DNA of 64,000 bases from Rhabditoides inermis (taxonomy: Eukaryota > Nematoda > Chromadorea > Rhabditida > Rhabditidae). Below the pieces are notes generated by a model. That model made no database searches and was not told where the DNA came from. It was given only the letters and a program-made list of their open reading frames with translations. A program made the translations under genes and the position numbers. The DNA lies in NCBI GenBank assembly GCA_963966185.1, contig CAWZYM010000191.1:303501-367500 (forward strand). The letters run 5' to 3'. Positions within the stretch are counted from its first letter, which is position 1; every line of letters begins with the position of its first letter. Below are positions 1 through 15,300 of the stretch, in pieces.

Positions 1-3000
1 GGACAGATAAGGGATTGGAGGGACAGATAAGGATGTAGAGGGACAGATAAGGGATTGGAGGGACAGATAAGGATGTAGAGGTACAGATACAGATAAGGGA
101 TTGGAGGTACAGATAAGGATGTAGAGGGACAGATAAGGGATTGGAGGGACATATAAGGATGTAGAGGGACAGATTAGGGATTGAAGGGACAGATAAGGAT
201 GTAGAGGGACAGATAAGGGATTGGAGGGACAGATAAGGATGTAGAGGGACAGATAAGGGATTGGAAAGACAGATAAGGATGTAGAGGGACAGATTAGGGA
301 TTGGAGGGACAGATAAGGATGTAGAGGGACAGATAAGGGATTGGAGGGACAGATAAAGATGTAGATGGACAGATAAGGGATTGGAGGGATAGATAAGGAT
401 GTAGAGGGACAGATAAGGGATTGGAGGGACAGATAAGGATGTAGAGGTACAGATTAGGGTTTGGAGGGACAGATATGTATGTAGAGGTACAGATAAGGGA
501 TTGGAGGGAGAGATAATGATGTAGAGGGACAGATAAGGGATTGGAGGGACAGATAAGGATGTAGAGGTACAGATACAGAAAAGGGATTGGAGGTACAGAT
601 AAGGATGTAGAGGGACAGATAAGGGATTGGAGGGACAGATAAGGATGTAGAGGTACAGATAAGGGATAGGAGGGACATATAAGGATGTAGAGGTACAGAT
701 ACAGATAAGGGATTAGAGGTACAGATAAGGATGTAGAGGGACAGATAAGGGATTGGAGGGACAGATAAGGATGTAGAGGGAGAGATTAGGGATTGGAGGG
801 ACAGATAAGGATGTAGAGGGACAGATAAGGGATTGGAGGGACAGATAAGGATGTAGAGGGACAGATAAGGGATTGGAGGGACAGATAAGGATGTAGAGGG
901 ACAGATAAGGGATTGGAGGGACAGATAAGGATGTAGAGGTACAGATAAGGGATAGGAGGGACATATAAGGATGTAGAGGTACAGATACAGATAAGGGATT
1001 GGAGGTACAGATAAAGATGTAGAGGGACAGATAAGGGATTGGAGGGACAGATAAGGATGTAGAGGGACAGATTAGGGATTGGAGGGACAGATAAGGATGT
1101 AGAGGGACAGATAAGGGATTGGAGGGACAGATAAGGATGTAGAGGTACAGATAAGGGATAGGAGGGACATATAAGGATGTAGAGGTACAGATACAGATAA
1201 GGGATTGGAGGGACAGATAAGGATGTAGAGGGACAGATAAGGGATTGGAGGGACAGATAAGGATGTAGAGGGACAGATAAGGGATTGGAGGGACAGATAA
1301 GGATGTAGAGGTACAGATACAGATAAGGGATTGGAGGTACAGATAAGGATGTAGAGGGACAGATAAGGGATTGGAGGGACAGATAAGGATGTAGAGGTAC
1401 ATATAAGGAATAGGAGGGACATATAAGGATGTAGAGGTACAGATACAGATAAGGGATTGGAGGTACAGATAAGGATGTAGAGGGACAGATAAGGGATTGG
1501 AGGGACATATAAGGATGTAGAGGGACAGATAAGGGATTGGAGGGACAGATAAGGATGTAGAGGGACTTATAAGGGATTGGAGGGACAGATAAGGATGTAG
1601 AGGTACAGATACAGATAAGGGATTGGAGGTACAGATAAGGATGTAGAGGGACAGATAAGGGATTGGAGGGACATATAAGGATGTAGAGGGACAGATTAGG
1701 GATTGAAGGGACAGATAAGGATGTAGAGGGACAGATAAGGGATTGGAGGGACAGATAAGGATGTAGAGGGACAGATAAGGGATTGGAGGGACAGATAAGG
1801 ATGTAGAGGTACAGATAAGGGATTGGAGGGACAGATAAGGATGTAGAGGTACAGATTAGGGATTGGAGGTACAGATAAGGATGTAGAGGTACAGATAAGG
1901 GATTGGAGGGACAGATAAGGATGTAGAGGGACAGATTAGGGATTGGAGGGACAGATAAGGATGTAGAAGGACAGATAAGGGATTGGAGGGACAGATAAGG
2001 ATGTAGAGGGACAGATAAGGGATTGGAGGGACAGATAAGGATGTAGAGGTACAGATAAGGGATTGGAGGGACAGATAAGGATGTAGAGGTACAGATTAGG
2101 GATTGGAGGTACAGATAAGGATGTAGAGGTACAGATAAGGGATTGGAGAGACAGATAAGGATGTAGAGGGACAGATTAGGGATTGGAGGGACAGATAAGG
2201 GATTGGAGGGACAGATAAGGATGTAGAGGTACAGATAAGGGATAGGAGGGACATATAAGGATGTAGAGGTACAGATACAGATAAGGGATTGGAGGGACAG
2301 ATAAGGATGTAGAGAGACAGATTAGGGATTGGAGGGACAGATAAGGATGTAGAAGGACAGATAAGGGATTGGAGGGACAGATAAGGATGTAGAGGGACAG
2401 ATAAGGGATTGGAGGGACAGATAAGGATGTAGAGGTACAGATAAGGGATAGGAGGGACATATAAGGATGTAGAGGTACAGATACAGATAAGGGATTGGAG
2501 GGACAGATAAGGATGTAGAGGGACAGATAAGGGATTGGAGGGACAGATAAGGATGTAGAGGGACAGATAAGGGATTGGAGGGACAGATAAGGATGTAGAG
2601 GTACAGATACAGATAAGGGATTGGAGGTACAGATAAGGATGTAGAGGGACAGATAAGGGATTGGAGGGACATATAAGGATGTAGAGGGACAGATTAGGGA
2701 TTGAAGGGACAGATAAGGATGTAGAGGGACAGATAAGGGATTGGAGGGACAGATAAGGATGTAGAGGGACAGATAAGGGATTGGAAAGACAGATAAGGAT
2801 GTAGAGGGACAGATTAGGGATTGGAGGGACAGATAAGGATGTAGAGGGACAGATAAGGGATTGGAGGGACAGATAAAGATGTAGATGGACAGATAAGGGA
2901 TTGGAGGGATAGATAAGGATGTAGAGGGACAGATAAGGGATTGGAGGGACAGATAAGGATGTAGAGGTACAGATTAGGGTTTGGAGGGACAGATATGTAT

Positions 3001-5040
3001 GTAGAGGTACAGATAAGGGATTGGAGGGAGAGATAATGATGTAGAGGGACAGATAAGGGATTGGAGGGACAGATAAGGATGTAGAGGTACAGATACAGAA
3101 AAGGGATTGGAGGTACAGATAAGGATGTAGAGGGACAGATAAGGGATTGGAGGGACAGATAAGGATGTAGAGGTACAGATAAGGGATAGGAGGGACATAT
3201 AAGGATGTAGAGGTACAGATACAGATAAGGGATTAGAGGTACAGATAAGGATGTAGAGGGACAGATAAGGGATTGGAGGGACAGATAAGGATGTAGAGGG
3301 AGAGATTAGGGATTGGAGGGACAGATAAGGATGTAGAGGGACAGATAAGGGATTGGAGGGACAGATAAGGATGTAGAGGGACAGATAAGGGATTGGAGGG
3401 ACAGATAAGGATGTAGAGGGACAGATAAGGGATTGGAGGGACAGATAAGGATGTAGAGGTACAGATAAGGGATAGGAGGGACATATAAGGATGTAGAGGT
3501 ACAGATACAGATAAGGGATTGGAGGTACAGATAAAGATGTAGAGGGACAGATAAGGGATTGGAGGGACAGATAAGGATGTAGAGGGACAGATTAGGGATT
3601 GGAGGGACAGATAAGGATGTAGAGGGACAGATAAGGGATTGGAGGGACAGATAAGGATGTAGAGGTACAGATAAGGGATAGGAGGGACATATAAGGATGT
3701 AGAGGTACAGATACAGATAAGGGATTGGAGGGACAGATAAGGATGTAGAGGGACAGATAAGGGATTGGAGGGACAGATAAGGATGTAGAGGGACAGATAA
3801 GGGATTGGAGGGACAGATAAGGATGTAGAGGTACAGATACAGATAAGGGATTGGAGGTACAGATAAGGATGTAGAGGGACAGATAAGGGATTGGAGGGAC
3901 AGATAAGGATGTAGAGGTACATATAAGGAATAGGAGGGACATATAAGGATGTAGAGGTACAGATACAGATAAGGGATTGGAGGTACAGATAAGGATGTAG
4001 AGGGACAGATAAGGGATTGGAGGGACATATAAGGATGTAGAGGGACAGATAAGGGATTGGAGAGACATATAAGGATGTAGAGGGACAGATTAGGGATTGG
4101 AGGGACAGATAAGGATGTAGAGGGACGGATAAGGGATTGGAGGTACAGATAAGGATGTAGAGAGACAGATAAGGGATTGGAGGGACAGATAAGGATGTAG
4201 AGGGACAGATAAGGGATTGGAGGGACAGATAAGGATGTAGAGGTACAGATAAGGGATAGGAGGGACATATAAGGATGTAGAGGGACAGATAAGGGATTGG
4301 AGGGACAGATAAGGATGTAGAAGGACAGATAAGGGATTGGAGGGACAGATAAGGATGTAGAGGGACAGATAAGGGATTGGAGGGACAGATAAGGATGTAG
4401 AGGTACAGATAAGGGATTGGAGGGACAGATAAGGATGTAGAGGTACAGATTAGGGATTGGAGGTACAGATAAGGATGTAGAGGTACAGATAAGGGATTGG
4501 AGAGACAGATAAGGATGTAGAGGGACAGATTAGGGATTGGAGGGACAGATAAGGGATTGGAGGGACAGATAAGGATGTAGAGGTACAGATAAGGGATAGG
4601 AGGGACATATAAGGATGTAGAGGTACAGATACAGATAAGGGATTGGAGGGACAGATAAGGATGTAGAGAGACAGATTAGGGATTGGAGGGACAGATAAGG
4701 ATGTAGAAGGACAGATAAGGGATTGGAGGGACAGATAAGGATGTAGAGGGACAGATAAGGGATTGGAGGGACAGATAAGGATGTAGAGGTACAGATAAGG
4801 GATAGGAGGGACATATAAGGATGTAGAGGTACAGATACAGATAAGGGATTGGAGGGACAGATAAGGATGTAGAGGGACAGATAAGGGATTGGAGGGACAG
4901 ATAAGGATGTAGAGGGACAGATAAGGGATTGGAGGGACAGATAAGGATGTAGAGGTACAGATACAGATAAGGGATTGGAGGTACAGATAAGGATGTAGAG
5001 GGACAGATAAGGGATTGGAGGGACATATAAGGATGTAGAG
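1..5040. repeat. Higher-order repeat, period 2,520 bp then 2,354 bp
   Basis: The pattern of variant monomers in 1-1541 recurs with no difference that I could see at 2521-4061, an offset of 2,520 bp. It includes rare variants such as the GATAATGATG and AGATATGTATG units near 480-520 and 3000-3040. After about 4062 the register changes and the block at 2176-2672 recurs at 4530-5026, an offset of 2,354 bp; the block at 2974 recurs at 5328 with the same offset. This shows recent amplification of multi-kilobase blocks above the 40-bp unit. Confidence 0.85.
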
Positions 5041-5945
5041 GGACAGATTAGGGATTGAAGGGACAGATAAGGATGTAGAGGGACAGATAAGGGATTGGAG
5101 GGACAGATAAGGATGTAGAGGGACAGATAAGGGATTGGAAAGACAGATAAGGATGTAGAGGGACAGATTAGGGATTGGAGGGACAGATAAGGATGTAGAG
5201 GGACAGATAAGGGATTGGAGGGACAGATAAAGATGTAGATGGACAGATAAGGGATTGGAGGGATAGATAAGGATGTAGAGGGACAGATAAGGGATTGGAG
5301 GGACAGATAAGGATGTAGAGGTACAGATTAGGGTTTGGAGGGACAGATATGTATGTAGAGGTACAGATAAGGGATTGGAGGGAGAGATAATGATGTAGAG
5401 GGACAGATAAGGGATTGGAGGGACAGATAAGGATGTAGAGGTACAGATACAGAAAAGGGATTGGAGGTACAGATAAGGATGTAGAGGGACAGATAAGGGA
5501 TTGGAGGGACAGATAAGGATGTAGAGGTACAGATAAGGGATAGGAGGGACATATAAGGATGTAGAGGTACAGATACAGATAAGGGATTAGAGGTACAGAT
5601 AAGGATGTAGAGGGACAGATAAGGGATTGGAGGGACAGATAAGGATGTAGAGGGAGAGATTAGGGATTGGAGGGACAGATAAGGATGTAGAGGGACAGAT
5701 AAGGGATTGGAGGGACAGATAAGGATGTAGAGGGACAGATAAGGGATTGGAGGGACAGATAAGGATGTAGAGGGACAGATAAGGGATTGGAGGGACAGAT
5801 AAGGATGTAGAGGTACAGATAAGGGATAGGAGGGACATATAAGGATGTAGAGGTACAGATACAGATAAGGGATTGGAGGTACAGATAAAGATGTAGAGGG
5901 ACAGATAAGGGATTGGAGGGACAGATAAGGATGTAGAGGGACAGA

Positions 5946-8900
5946 TTAGGGATTGGAGGGACAGATAAGGATGTAGAGGGACAGATAAGGGATTGGAGGG
6001 ACAGATAAGGATGTAGAGGTACAGATAAGGGATAGGAGGGACATATAAGGATGTAGAGGTACAGATACAGATAAGGGATTGGAGGGACAGATAAGGATGT
6101 AGAGGGACAGATAAGGGATTGGAGGGACAGATAAGGATGTAGAGGGACAGATAAGGGATTGGAGGGACAGATAAGGATGTAGAGGTACAGATACAGATAA
6201 GGGATTGGAGGTACAGATAAGGATGTAGAGGGACAGATAAGGGATTGGAGGGACAGATAAGGATGTAGAGGTACATATAAGGAATAGGAGGGACATATAA
6301 GGATGTAGAGGTACAGATACAGATAAGGGATTGGAGGTACAGATAAGGATGTAGAGGGACAGATAAGGGATTGGAGGGACATATAAGGATGTAGAGGGAC
6401 AGATAAGGGATTGGAGAGACATATAAGGATGTAGAGGGACAGATTAGGGATTGGAGGGACAGATAAGGATGTAGAGGGACGGATAAGGGATTGGAGGTAC
6501 AGATAAGGATGTAGAGAGACAGATAAGGGATTGGAGGGACAGATAAGGATGTAGAGGGACAGATAAGGGATTGGAGGGACAGATAAGGATGTAGAGGTAC
6601 AGATAAGGGATAGGAGGGACATATAAGGATGTAGAGGGACAGATAAGGGATTGGAGGGACAGATAAGGATGTAGAGAAACACATAAGGGATTGAAGAGAC
6701 AGATAATGATGAAGAGGGACAGATAAGGGATAGGAGGGACAGATAAGGATGTAGAGGGACGGATAAGGGATTGGAGGTACAGATAAGGATGTAGAGGGAC
6801 AGATAAGGGATTGGAGGGACATATAAGGATGTAGAGGGACAGATTAGGGATTGGAGGGACAGATAAGGATGTAGAAGGACAGATAAGGGATTGGAGGGAC
6901 AGATAAGGATGTAGAGGGACAGATAAGGGATTGGAGGGACAGATAAGGATGTAGAGGTACAGATAAGGGATTGGAGGGACAGATAAGGATGTAGAGGTAC
7001 AGATTAGGGATTGGAGGTACAGATAAGGATGTAGAGGTACAGATAAGGGATTGGAGAGACAGATAAGGATGTAGAGGGACAGATTAGGGATTGGAGGGAC
7101 AGATAAGGATGTAGAGGGACAGATAAGGGATTGGAGGGACAGATAAGGATGTAGAGGTACAGATAAGGGATAGGAGGGACATATAAGGATGTAGAGGTAC
7201 AGATTCAGATAAGGGATTGGAGGGACAGATAAGGATGTAGAGAGACAGATAAGGGATTGGAGGGACAGATAAGGATGTAGAGGGACAGATAAGGGATTGG
7301 AGGGACAGATAAGGATGTAGAGGGACAGATTAGGGATTGGGGGGACAGATAAGGATGTAGAGGGACAGATAAGGGATTGGAGGGACAGATAAGGATGTAG
7401 AGGTACAGATAAGGGATAGGAGGGACATATAAGGATGTAGAGGTACAGATACAGATAAGGGATTGGAGGTACAGATAAGGATGTAGAGGGACAGATAAGG
7501 GATTGGAGGGACATATAAGGATGTAGAGGGACAGATTAGGGATTGGAGGGACAGATAAGGATGTAGAGGGACGAATAAGGGATTGGAGGTACAGATAAGG
7601 ATGTAGAGGGACAGATAAGGGATTGGAGGGACAGATAAGGATGTAGAGGTACAGATACAGATAAGGGATTGGAGGGACAGATAAGGATGTAGAGGGACAG
7701 ATAAGGGATTGGAGGGACAGATAAGGATGTAGAGGGACAGATAAGGGATTGGAGGGACAGATAAGGATGTAGAGGTACAGATACAGATAAGGGATTGGAG
7801 GTACAGATAAGGATGTAGAGGGACAGATAAGGGATTGGAGGGACAGATAAGGATGTAGAGGTACATATAAGGAATAGGAGGGACATATAAGGATGTAGAG
7901 GTACAGATACAGATAAGGGATTGGAGGTACAGATAAGGATGTAGAGGGACAGATAAGGGATTGGAGGGACATATAAGGATGTAGAGGGACAGATAAGGGA
8001 TTGGAGAGACATATAAGGATGTAGAGGGACAGATTAGGGATTGGAGGGACAGATAAGGATGTAGAGGGACGGATAAGGGATTGGAGGTACAGATAAGGAT
8101 GTAGAGAGACAGATAAGGGATTGGAGGGACAGATAAGGATGTAGAGGGACAGATAAGGGATTGGAGGGACAGATAAGGATGTAGAGGTACAGATAAGGGA
8201 TAGGAGGGACATATAAGGATGTAGAGGGACAGATAAGGGATTGGAGGGACAGATAAGGATGTAGAGAAACACATAAGGGATTGAAGAGACAGATAATGAT
8301 GAAGAGGGACAGATAAGGGATAGGAGGGACAGATAAGGATGTAGAGGGACGGATAAGGGATTGGAGGTACAGATAAGGATGTAGAGGGACAGATAAGGGA
8401 TTGGAGGGACATATAAGGATGTAGAGGGACAGATTAGGGATTGGAGGGACAGATAAGGATGTAGAAGGACAGATAAGGGATTGGAGGGACAGATAAGGAT
8501 GTATAGGGACAGATAAGGGATTGGAGGGACAGATAAGGATGTAGAGGTACAGATAAGGGATTGGAGGGACAGATAAGGATGTAGAGGTACAGATTAGGGA
8601 TTGGAGGTACAGATAAGGATGTAGAGGTACAGATAAGGGATTGGAGAGACAGATAAGGATGTAGAGGGACAGATTAGGGATTGGAGGGACAGATAAGGAT
8701 GTAGAGGGACAGATAAGGGATTGGAGGGACAGATAAGGATGTAGAGGTACAGATAAGGGATAGGAGGGACATATAAGGATGTAGAGGTACAGATTCAGAT
8801 AAGGGATTGGAGGGACAGATAAGGATGTAGAGAGACAGATAAGGGATTGGAGGGACAGATAAGGATGTAGAGGGACAGATAAGGGATTGGAGGGACAGAT

Positions 8901-11900
8901 AAGGATGTAGAGGGACAGATTAGGGATTGGGGGGACAGATAAGGATGTAGAGGGACAGATAAGGGATTGGAGGGACAGATAAGGATGTAGAGGTACAGAT
9001 AAGGGATAGGAGGGACATATAAGGATGTAGAGGTACAGATACAGATAAGGGATTGGAGGTACAGATAAGGATGTAGAGGGACAGATAAGGGATTGGAGGG
9101 ACATATAAGGATGTAGAGGGACAGATTAGGGATTGGAGGGACAGATAAGGATGTAGAGGGACGAATAAGGGATTGGAGGTACAGATAAGGATGTAGAGGG
9201 ACAGATAAGGGATTGGAGGGACAGATAAGGATGTAGAGGGACTTATAAGGGATTGGAGGGACAGATAAGGATGTAGAGGTACAGATAAGGGATAGGAGGG
9301 ACATATAAGGATGTAGAGGACAGATAAGGGATTGGAGGGACAGATAAGGATGTAGAGGGACAGATTAGGGATTGGAGGGACAGATAAGGATGTAGAGGGA
9401 CAGATAAGGGATTGGAGGGACAGATAAGGATGTAGAGGTACAGATAAGGGATAGGAGGGACATATAAGGATGTAGAGGTACAGATACAGATAAGGGATTG
9501 GAGGGACAGATAAGGATGTAGAGGGACAGATAAGGGATTGGAGGGACAGATAAGGATGTAGAGGGACAGATAAGGGATTGGAGGGACAGATAAGGATGTA
9601 GAGGTACAGATACAGATAAGGGATTGGAGGTACAGATAAGGATGTAGAGGGACAGATAAGGGATTGGAGGGACATATAAGGATGTAGAGGGACAGATTAG
9701 GGATTGAAGGGACAGATAAGGATGTAGAGGGACAGATAAGGGATTGGAGGGACAGATAAGGATGTAGAGGGACAGATAAGGGATTGGAGGGACAGATAAG
9801 GATGTAGAGGTACAGATAAGGGATTGGAGGGACAGATAAGGATGTAGAGGTACAGATTAGGGATTGGAGGTACAGATAAGGATGTAGAGGTACAGATAAG
9901 GGATTGGAGGGACAGATAAGGATGTAGAGGGACAGATTAGGGATTGGAGGGACAGATAAGGATGTAGAGGGACAGATAAGGGATTGGAGGGACAGATAAG
10001 GATGTAGAGGTACAGATAAGGGATAGGAGGGACATATAAGGATGTAGAGGTACAGATACAGATAAGGGATTGGAGGTACAGATAAGGATGTAGAGGGACA
10101 GATAAGGGATTGGAGAGACATATAAGGATGTAGAGGGACAGATTAGGGATTGGAGGGACAGATAAGGATGTAGAGGGACGGATAAGGGATTGGAGGTACA
10201 GATAAGGATGTAGAGGGACAGATAAGGGATTGGAGGGACAGATAAGGATGTAGAGGGACAGATAAGGGATTGGAGGGACAGATAAGGATGTAGAGGTACA
10301 GATAAGGGATAGGAGGGACATATAAGGATGTAGAGGGACAGATAAGGGATTGGAGGGACAGATAAGGATGTAGAGAAACCCATAAGGGATTGAAGAGACA
10401 GATAATGATGAAGAGGGACAGATAAGGGATAGGAGGGACAGATAAGGATGTAGAGGGACGGATAAGGGATTGGAGGTACAGATAAGGATGTAGAGGGACA
10501 GATAAGGGATTGGAGGGACATATAAGGATGTAGAGGGACAGATTAGGGATTGGAGGGACAGATAAGGATGTAGAAGGACAGATAAGGGATTGGAGGGACA
10601 GATAAGGATGTAGAGGGACAGATAAGGGATTGGAGGGACAGATAAGGATGTAGAGGTACAGATAAGGGATTGGAGGGACAGATAAGGATGTAGAGGTACA
10701 GATTAGGGATTGGAGGTACAGATAAGGATGTAGAGGTACAGATAAGGGATTGGAGAGACAGATAAGGATGTAGAGGGACAGATTAGGGATTGGAGGGACA
10801 GATAAGGGATTGGAGGGACAGATAAGGATGTAGAGGTACAGATAAGGGATAGGAGGGACATATAAGGATGTAGAGGTACAGATACAGATAAGGGATTGGA
10901 GGGACAGATAAGGATGTAGAGAGACAGATTAGGGATTGGAGGGACAGATAAGGATGTAGAAGGACAGATAAGGGATTGGAGGGACAGATAAGGATGTAGA
11001 GGGACAGATAAGGGATTGGAGGGACAGATAAGGATGTAGAGGTACAGATAAGGGATAGGAGGGACATATAAGGATGTAGAGGTACAGATACAGATAAGGG
11101 ATTGGAGGGACAGATAAGGATGTAGAGGGACAGATAAGGGATTGGAGGGACAGATAAGGATGTAGAGGGACAGATAAGGGATTGGAGGGACAGATAAGGA
11201 TGTAGAGGTACAGATACAGATAAGGGATTGGAGGTACAGATAAGGATGTAGAGGGACAGATAAGGGATTGGAGGGACATATAAGGATGTAGAGGGACAGA
11301 TTAGGGATTGAAGGGACAGATAAGGATGTAGAGGGACAGATAAGGGATTGGAGGGACAGATAAGGATGTAGAGGGACAGATAAGGGATTGGAGGGACAGA
11401 TAAGGATGTAGAGGTACAGATAAGGGATTGGAGGGACAGATAAGGATGTAGAGGTACAGATTAGGGATTGGAGGTACAGATAAGGATGTAGAGGTACAGA
11501 TAAGGGATTGGAGGGACAGATAAGGATGTAGAGGGACAGATTAGGGATTGGAGGGACAGATAAGGATGTAGAGGGACAGATAAGGGATTGGAGGGACAGA
11601 TAAGGATGTAGAGGTACAGATAAGGGATAGGAGGGACATATAAGGATGTAGAGGTACAGATACAGATAAGGGATTGGAGGTACAGATAAGGATGTAGAGG
11701 GACAGATAAGGGATTGGAGAGACATATAAGGATGTAGAGGGACAGATTAGGGATTGGAGGGACAGATAAGGATGTAGAGGGACGGATAAGGGATTGGAGG
11801 TACAGATAAGGATGTAGAGGGACAGATAAGGGATTGGAGGGACATATAAGGATGTAGAGGGACAGATAAGGGATTGGAGGGACAGATAAGGATGTAGAGG

Positions 11901-12300
11901 TACAGATAAGGGATAGGAGGGACATATAAGGATGTAGAGGGACAGATAAGGGATTGGAGGGACAGATAAGGATGTAGAGAAACCCATAAGGGATTGAAGA
12001 GACAGATAATGATGAAGAGGGACAGATAAGGGATAGGAGGGACAGATAAGGATGTAGAGGGACGGATAAGGGATTGGAGGTACAGATAAGGATGTAGAGG
12101 GACAGATAAGGGATTGGAGGGACATATAAGGATGTAGAGGGACAGATTAGGGATTGGAGGGACAGATAAGGATGTAGAAGGACAGATAAGGGATTGGAGG
12201 GACAGATAAGGATGTAGAGGGACAGATAAGGGATTGGAGGGACAGATAAGGATGTAGAGGTACAGATAAGGGATTGGAGGGACAGATAAGGATGTAGAGG
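5946..12300. repeat. Higher-order repeats, periods about 1,590 and 1,604 bp
   Basis: Diagnostic variant strings at 5946 and 6444 recur at 7536 and 8034 (offset 1,590 bp). Strings at 9857, 9937 and 10703 recur at 11461, 11541 and 12307 (offset 1,604 bp). A block like that at 4530-5026 also reappears at 10783-11279, so older blocks have been reused out of order. The difference between 1,590 and 1,604 is not a multiple of 20, so small indels separate the block generations. Confidence 0.75.
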
Positions 12301-12306
12301 TACAGA

Positions 12307-15300
12307 TTAGGGATTGGAGGTACAGATAAGGATGTAGAGGTACAGATAAGGGATTGGAGAGACAGATAAGGATGTAGAGGGACAGATTAGGGATTGGAGG
12401 GACAGATAAGGGATTGGAGGGACAGATAAGGATGTAGAGGTACAGATAAGGGATAGGAGGGACATATAAGGATGTAGAGGTACAGATACAGATAAGGGAT
12501 TGGAGGGACAGATAAGGATGTAGAGAGACAGATTAGGGATTGGAGGGACAGATAAGGATGTAGAAGGACAGATAAGGGATTGGAGGGACAGATAAGGATG
12601 TAGAGGGACAGATAAGGGATTGGAGGTACTGAAAGAGATGTAGAGGTACAGATGAGGTTGGAGGTACAGATAAGGATTGGAGGGACAGATAAGGATGTAG
12701 AGGTACAGATGAGGTTGGAGGGACAGATAAGGATGTAGAGGGACAGATAAGGGATTGGAGGGACAGATAAGGATGTAGAGGGACAGATAAGGGATTGGAG
12801 GGACAGATAAGGATGTAGAGGTACAGATAAGGGATAGGAGGGACATATAAGGATGTAGAGGTACAGATACAGATAAGGGATTGGAGGTACAGATAACGAT
12901 GTAGAGGGACAGATAAGGGATTCGAGGGACAGATAAGAATGTAGAGGGACAGATTAGGGATTGGAGGGACAGATAAGGGATTGAAGAGACAGATAAGGAT
13001 GTAGAGGTACAGATAAGGATGTAGAGGGACAGATAAGGGATTGAAGAGACAGATAATGATGAAGAGGGACAGATAAGGGATAGGAGGGACATATAAGGAT
13101 GTAGAGGGACAGATAAGGGATTGGAGGGACAGATAAGGATGTAGAGAAACACATAAGGGATTGGAGGTACAGATAAGGATGTAGAGGGACAGATAAGGGA
13201 TTGGAGGGACATATAAGGATGTAGAGGGACAGATTAGGGATTGGAGGGACAGATAAGGATGTAGAGAAACACATAAGGGATTGAAGAGACAGATAATGAT
13301 GAAGAGGGACAGATATGGGATAGGAGGGACAGATAAGGATGTAGAGGGACGGATAAGGGATTGGAGGTACAGATAAGGATGTAGAGGGACAGATAAGGGA
13401 TTGGAGGGACATATAAGGATGTAGAGGGACAGATTAGGGATTGGAGGGACAGATAAGGATGTAGAAGGACAGATAAGGGATTGGAGGGACAGATAAGGAT
13501 GTAGAGGGACAGATAAGGGATTGGAGGTACTGAAAGAGATGTAGAGGTACAGATGAGGTTGGAGGTACAGATAAGGATTGGAGGGACAGATAAGGATGTA
13601 GAGGTACAGATGAGGTTGGAGGGACAGATAAGGATGTAGAGGGACAGATAAGGGATTGGAGGGACAGATAAGGATGTAGAGGGACAGATAAGGGATTGGA
13701 GGGACAGATAAGGATGTAGAGGTACAGATAAGGGATAGGAGGGACATATAAGGATGTAGAGGTACAGATACAGATAAGGGATTGGAGGTACAGATAACGA
13801 TGTAGAGGGACAGATTAGGGATTGGAGGGACAGATAAGGATGTAGAGGGACAGATAAGGGATTGGAAAGACAGATAAGGATGTAGAGGGACAGATTAGGG
13901 ATTGGAGGGACAGATAAGGATGTAGAGGGACAGATAAGGGATTGGAGGGACAGATAAAGATGTAGATGGACAGATAAGGGATTGGAGGGATAGATAAGGA
14001 TGTAGAGGGACAGATAAGGGATTGGAGGGACAGATAAGGATGTAGAGGTACAGATTAGGGTTTGGAGGGACAGATATGTATGTAGAGGTACAGATAAGGG
14101 ATTGGAGGGAGAGATAATGATGTAGAGGGACAGATAAGGGATTGGAGGGACAGATAAGGATGTAGAGGTACAGATACAGAAAAGGGATTGGAGGTACAGA
14201 TAAGGATGTAGAGGGACAGATAAGGGATTGGAGGGACAGATAAGGATGTAGAGGTACAGATAAGGGATAGGAGGGACATATAAGGATGTAGAGGTACAGA
14301 TACAGATAAGGGATTAGAGGTACAGATAAGGATGTAGAGGGACAGATAAGGGATTGGAGGGACAGATAAGGATGTAGAGGGAGAGATTAGGGATTGGAGG
14401 GACAGATAAGGATGTAGAGGGACGGATAAGGGATTGGAGGTACAGATAAGGATGTAGAGGGACAGATAAGGGATAGGAGGGACAGATAAGGATGTAGAGG
14501 GACGGATAAGGGATTGGAGGTACAGATAAGGATGTAGAGGGACAGATAAGGGATTGGAGGGACAGATAAGGATGTAGAGGGACAGATAAGGGATTGGAGG
14601 GACAGATAAGGATGTAGAGGTACAGATAAGGGATAGGAGGGACATATAAGGATGTAGAGGGACAGATAAGGGATTGGAGGGACAGATAAGGATGTAGAGA
14701 AACCCATAAGGGATTGAAGAGACAGATAATGATGAAGAGGGACAGATAAGGGATAGGAGGGACAGATAAGGATGTAGAGGGACGGATAAGGGATTGGAGG
14801 TACAGATAAGGATGTAGAGGGACAGATAAGGGATTGGAGGGACATATAAGGATGTAGAGGGACAGATTAGGGATTGGAGGGACAGATAAGGATGTAGAAG
14901 GACAGATAAGGGATTGGAGGGACAGATAAGGATGTAGAGGGACAGATAAGGGATTGGAGGGACAGATAAGGATGTAGAGGTACAGATAAGGGATTGGAGG
15001 GACAGATAAGGATGTAGAGGTACAGATTAGGGATTGGAGGTACAGATAAGGATGTAGAGGTACAGATAAGGGATTGGAGAGACAGATAAGGATGTAGAGG
15101 GACAGATTAGGGATTGGAGGGACAGATAAGGGATTGGAGGGACAGATAAGGATGTAGAGGTACAGATAAGGGATAGGAGGGACATATAAGGATGTAGAGG
15201 TACAGATACAGATAAGGGATTGGAGGGACAGATAAGGATGTAGAGAGACAGATTAGGGATTGGAGGGACAGATAAGGATGTAGAAGGACAGATAAGGGAT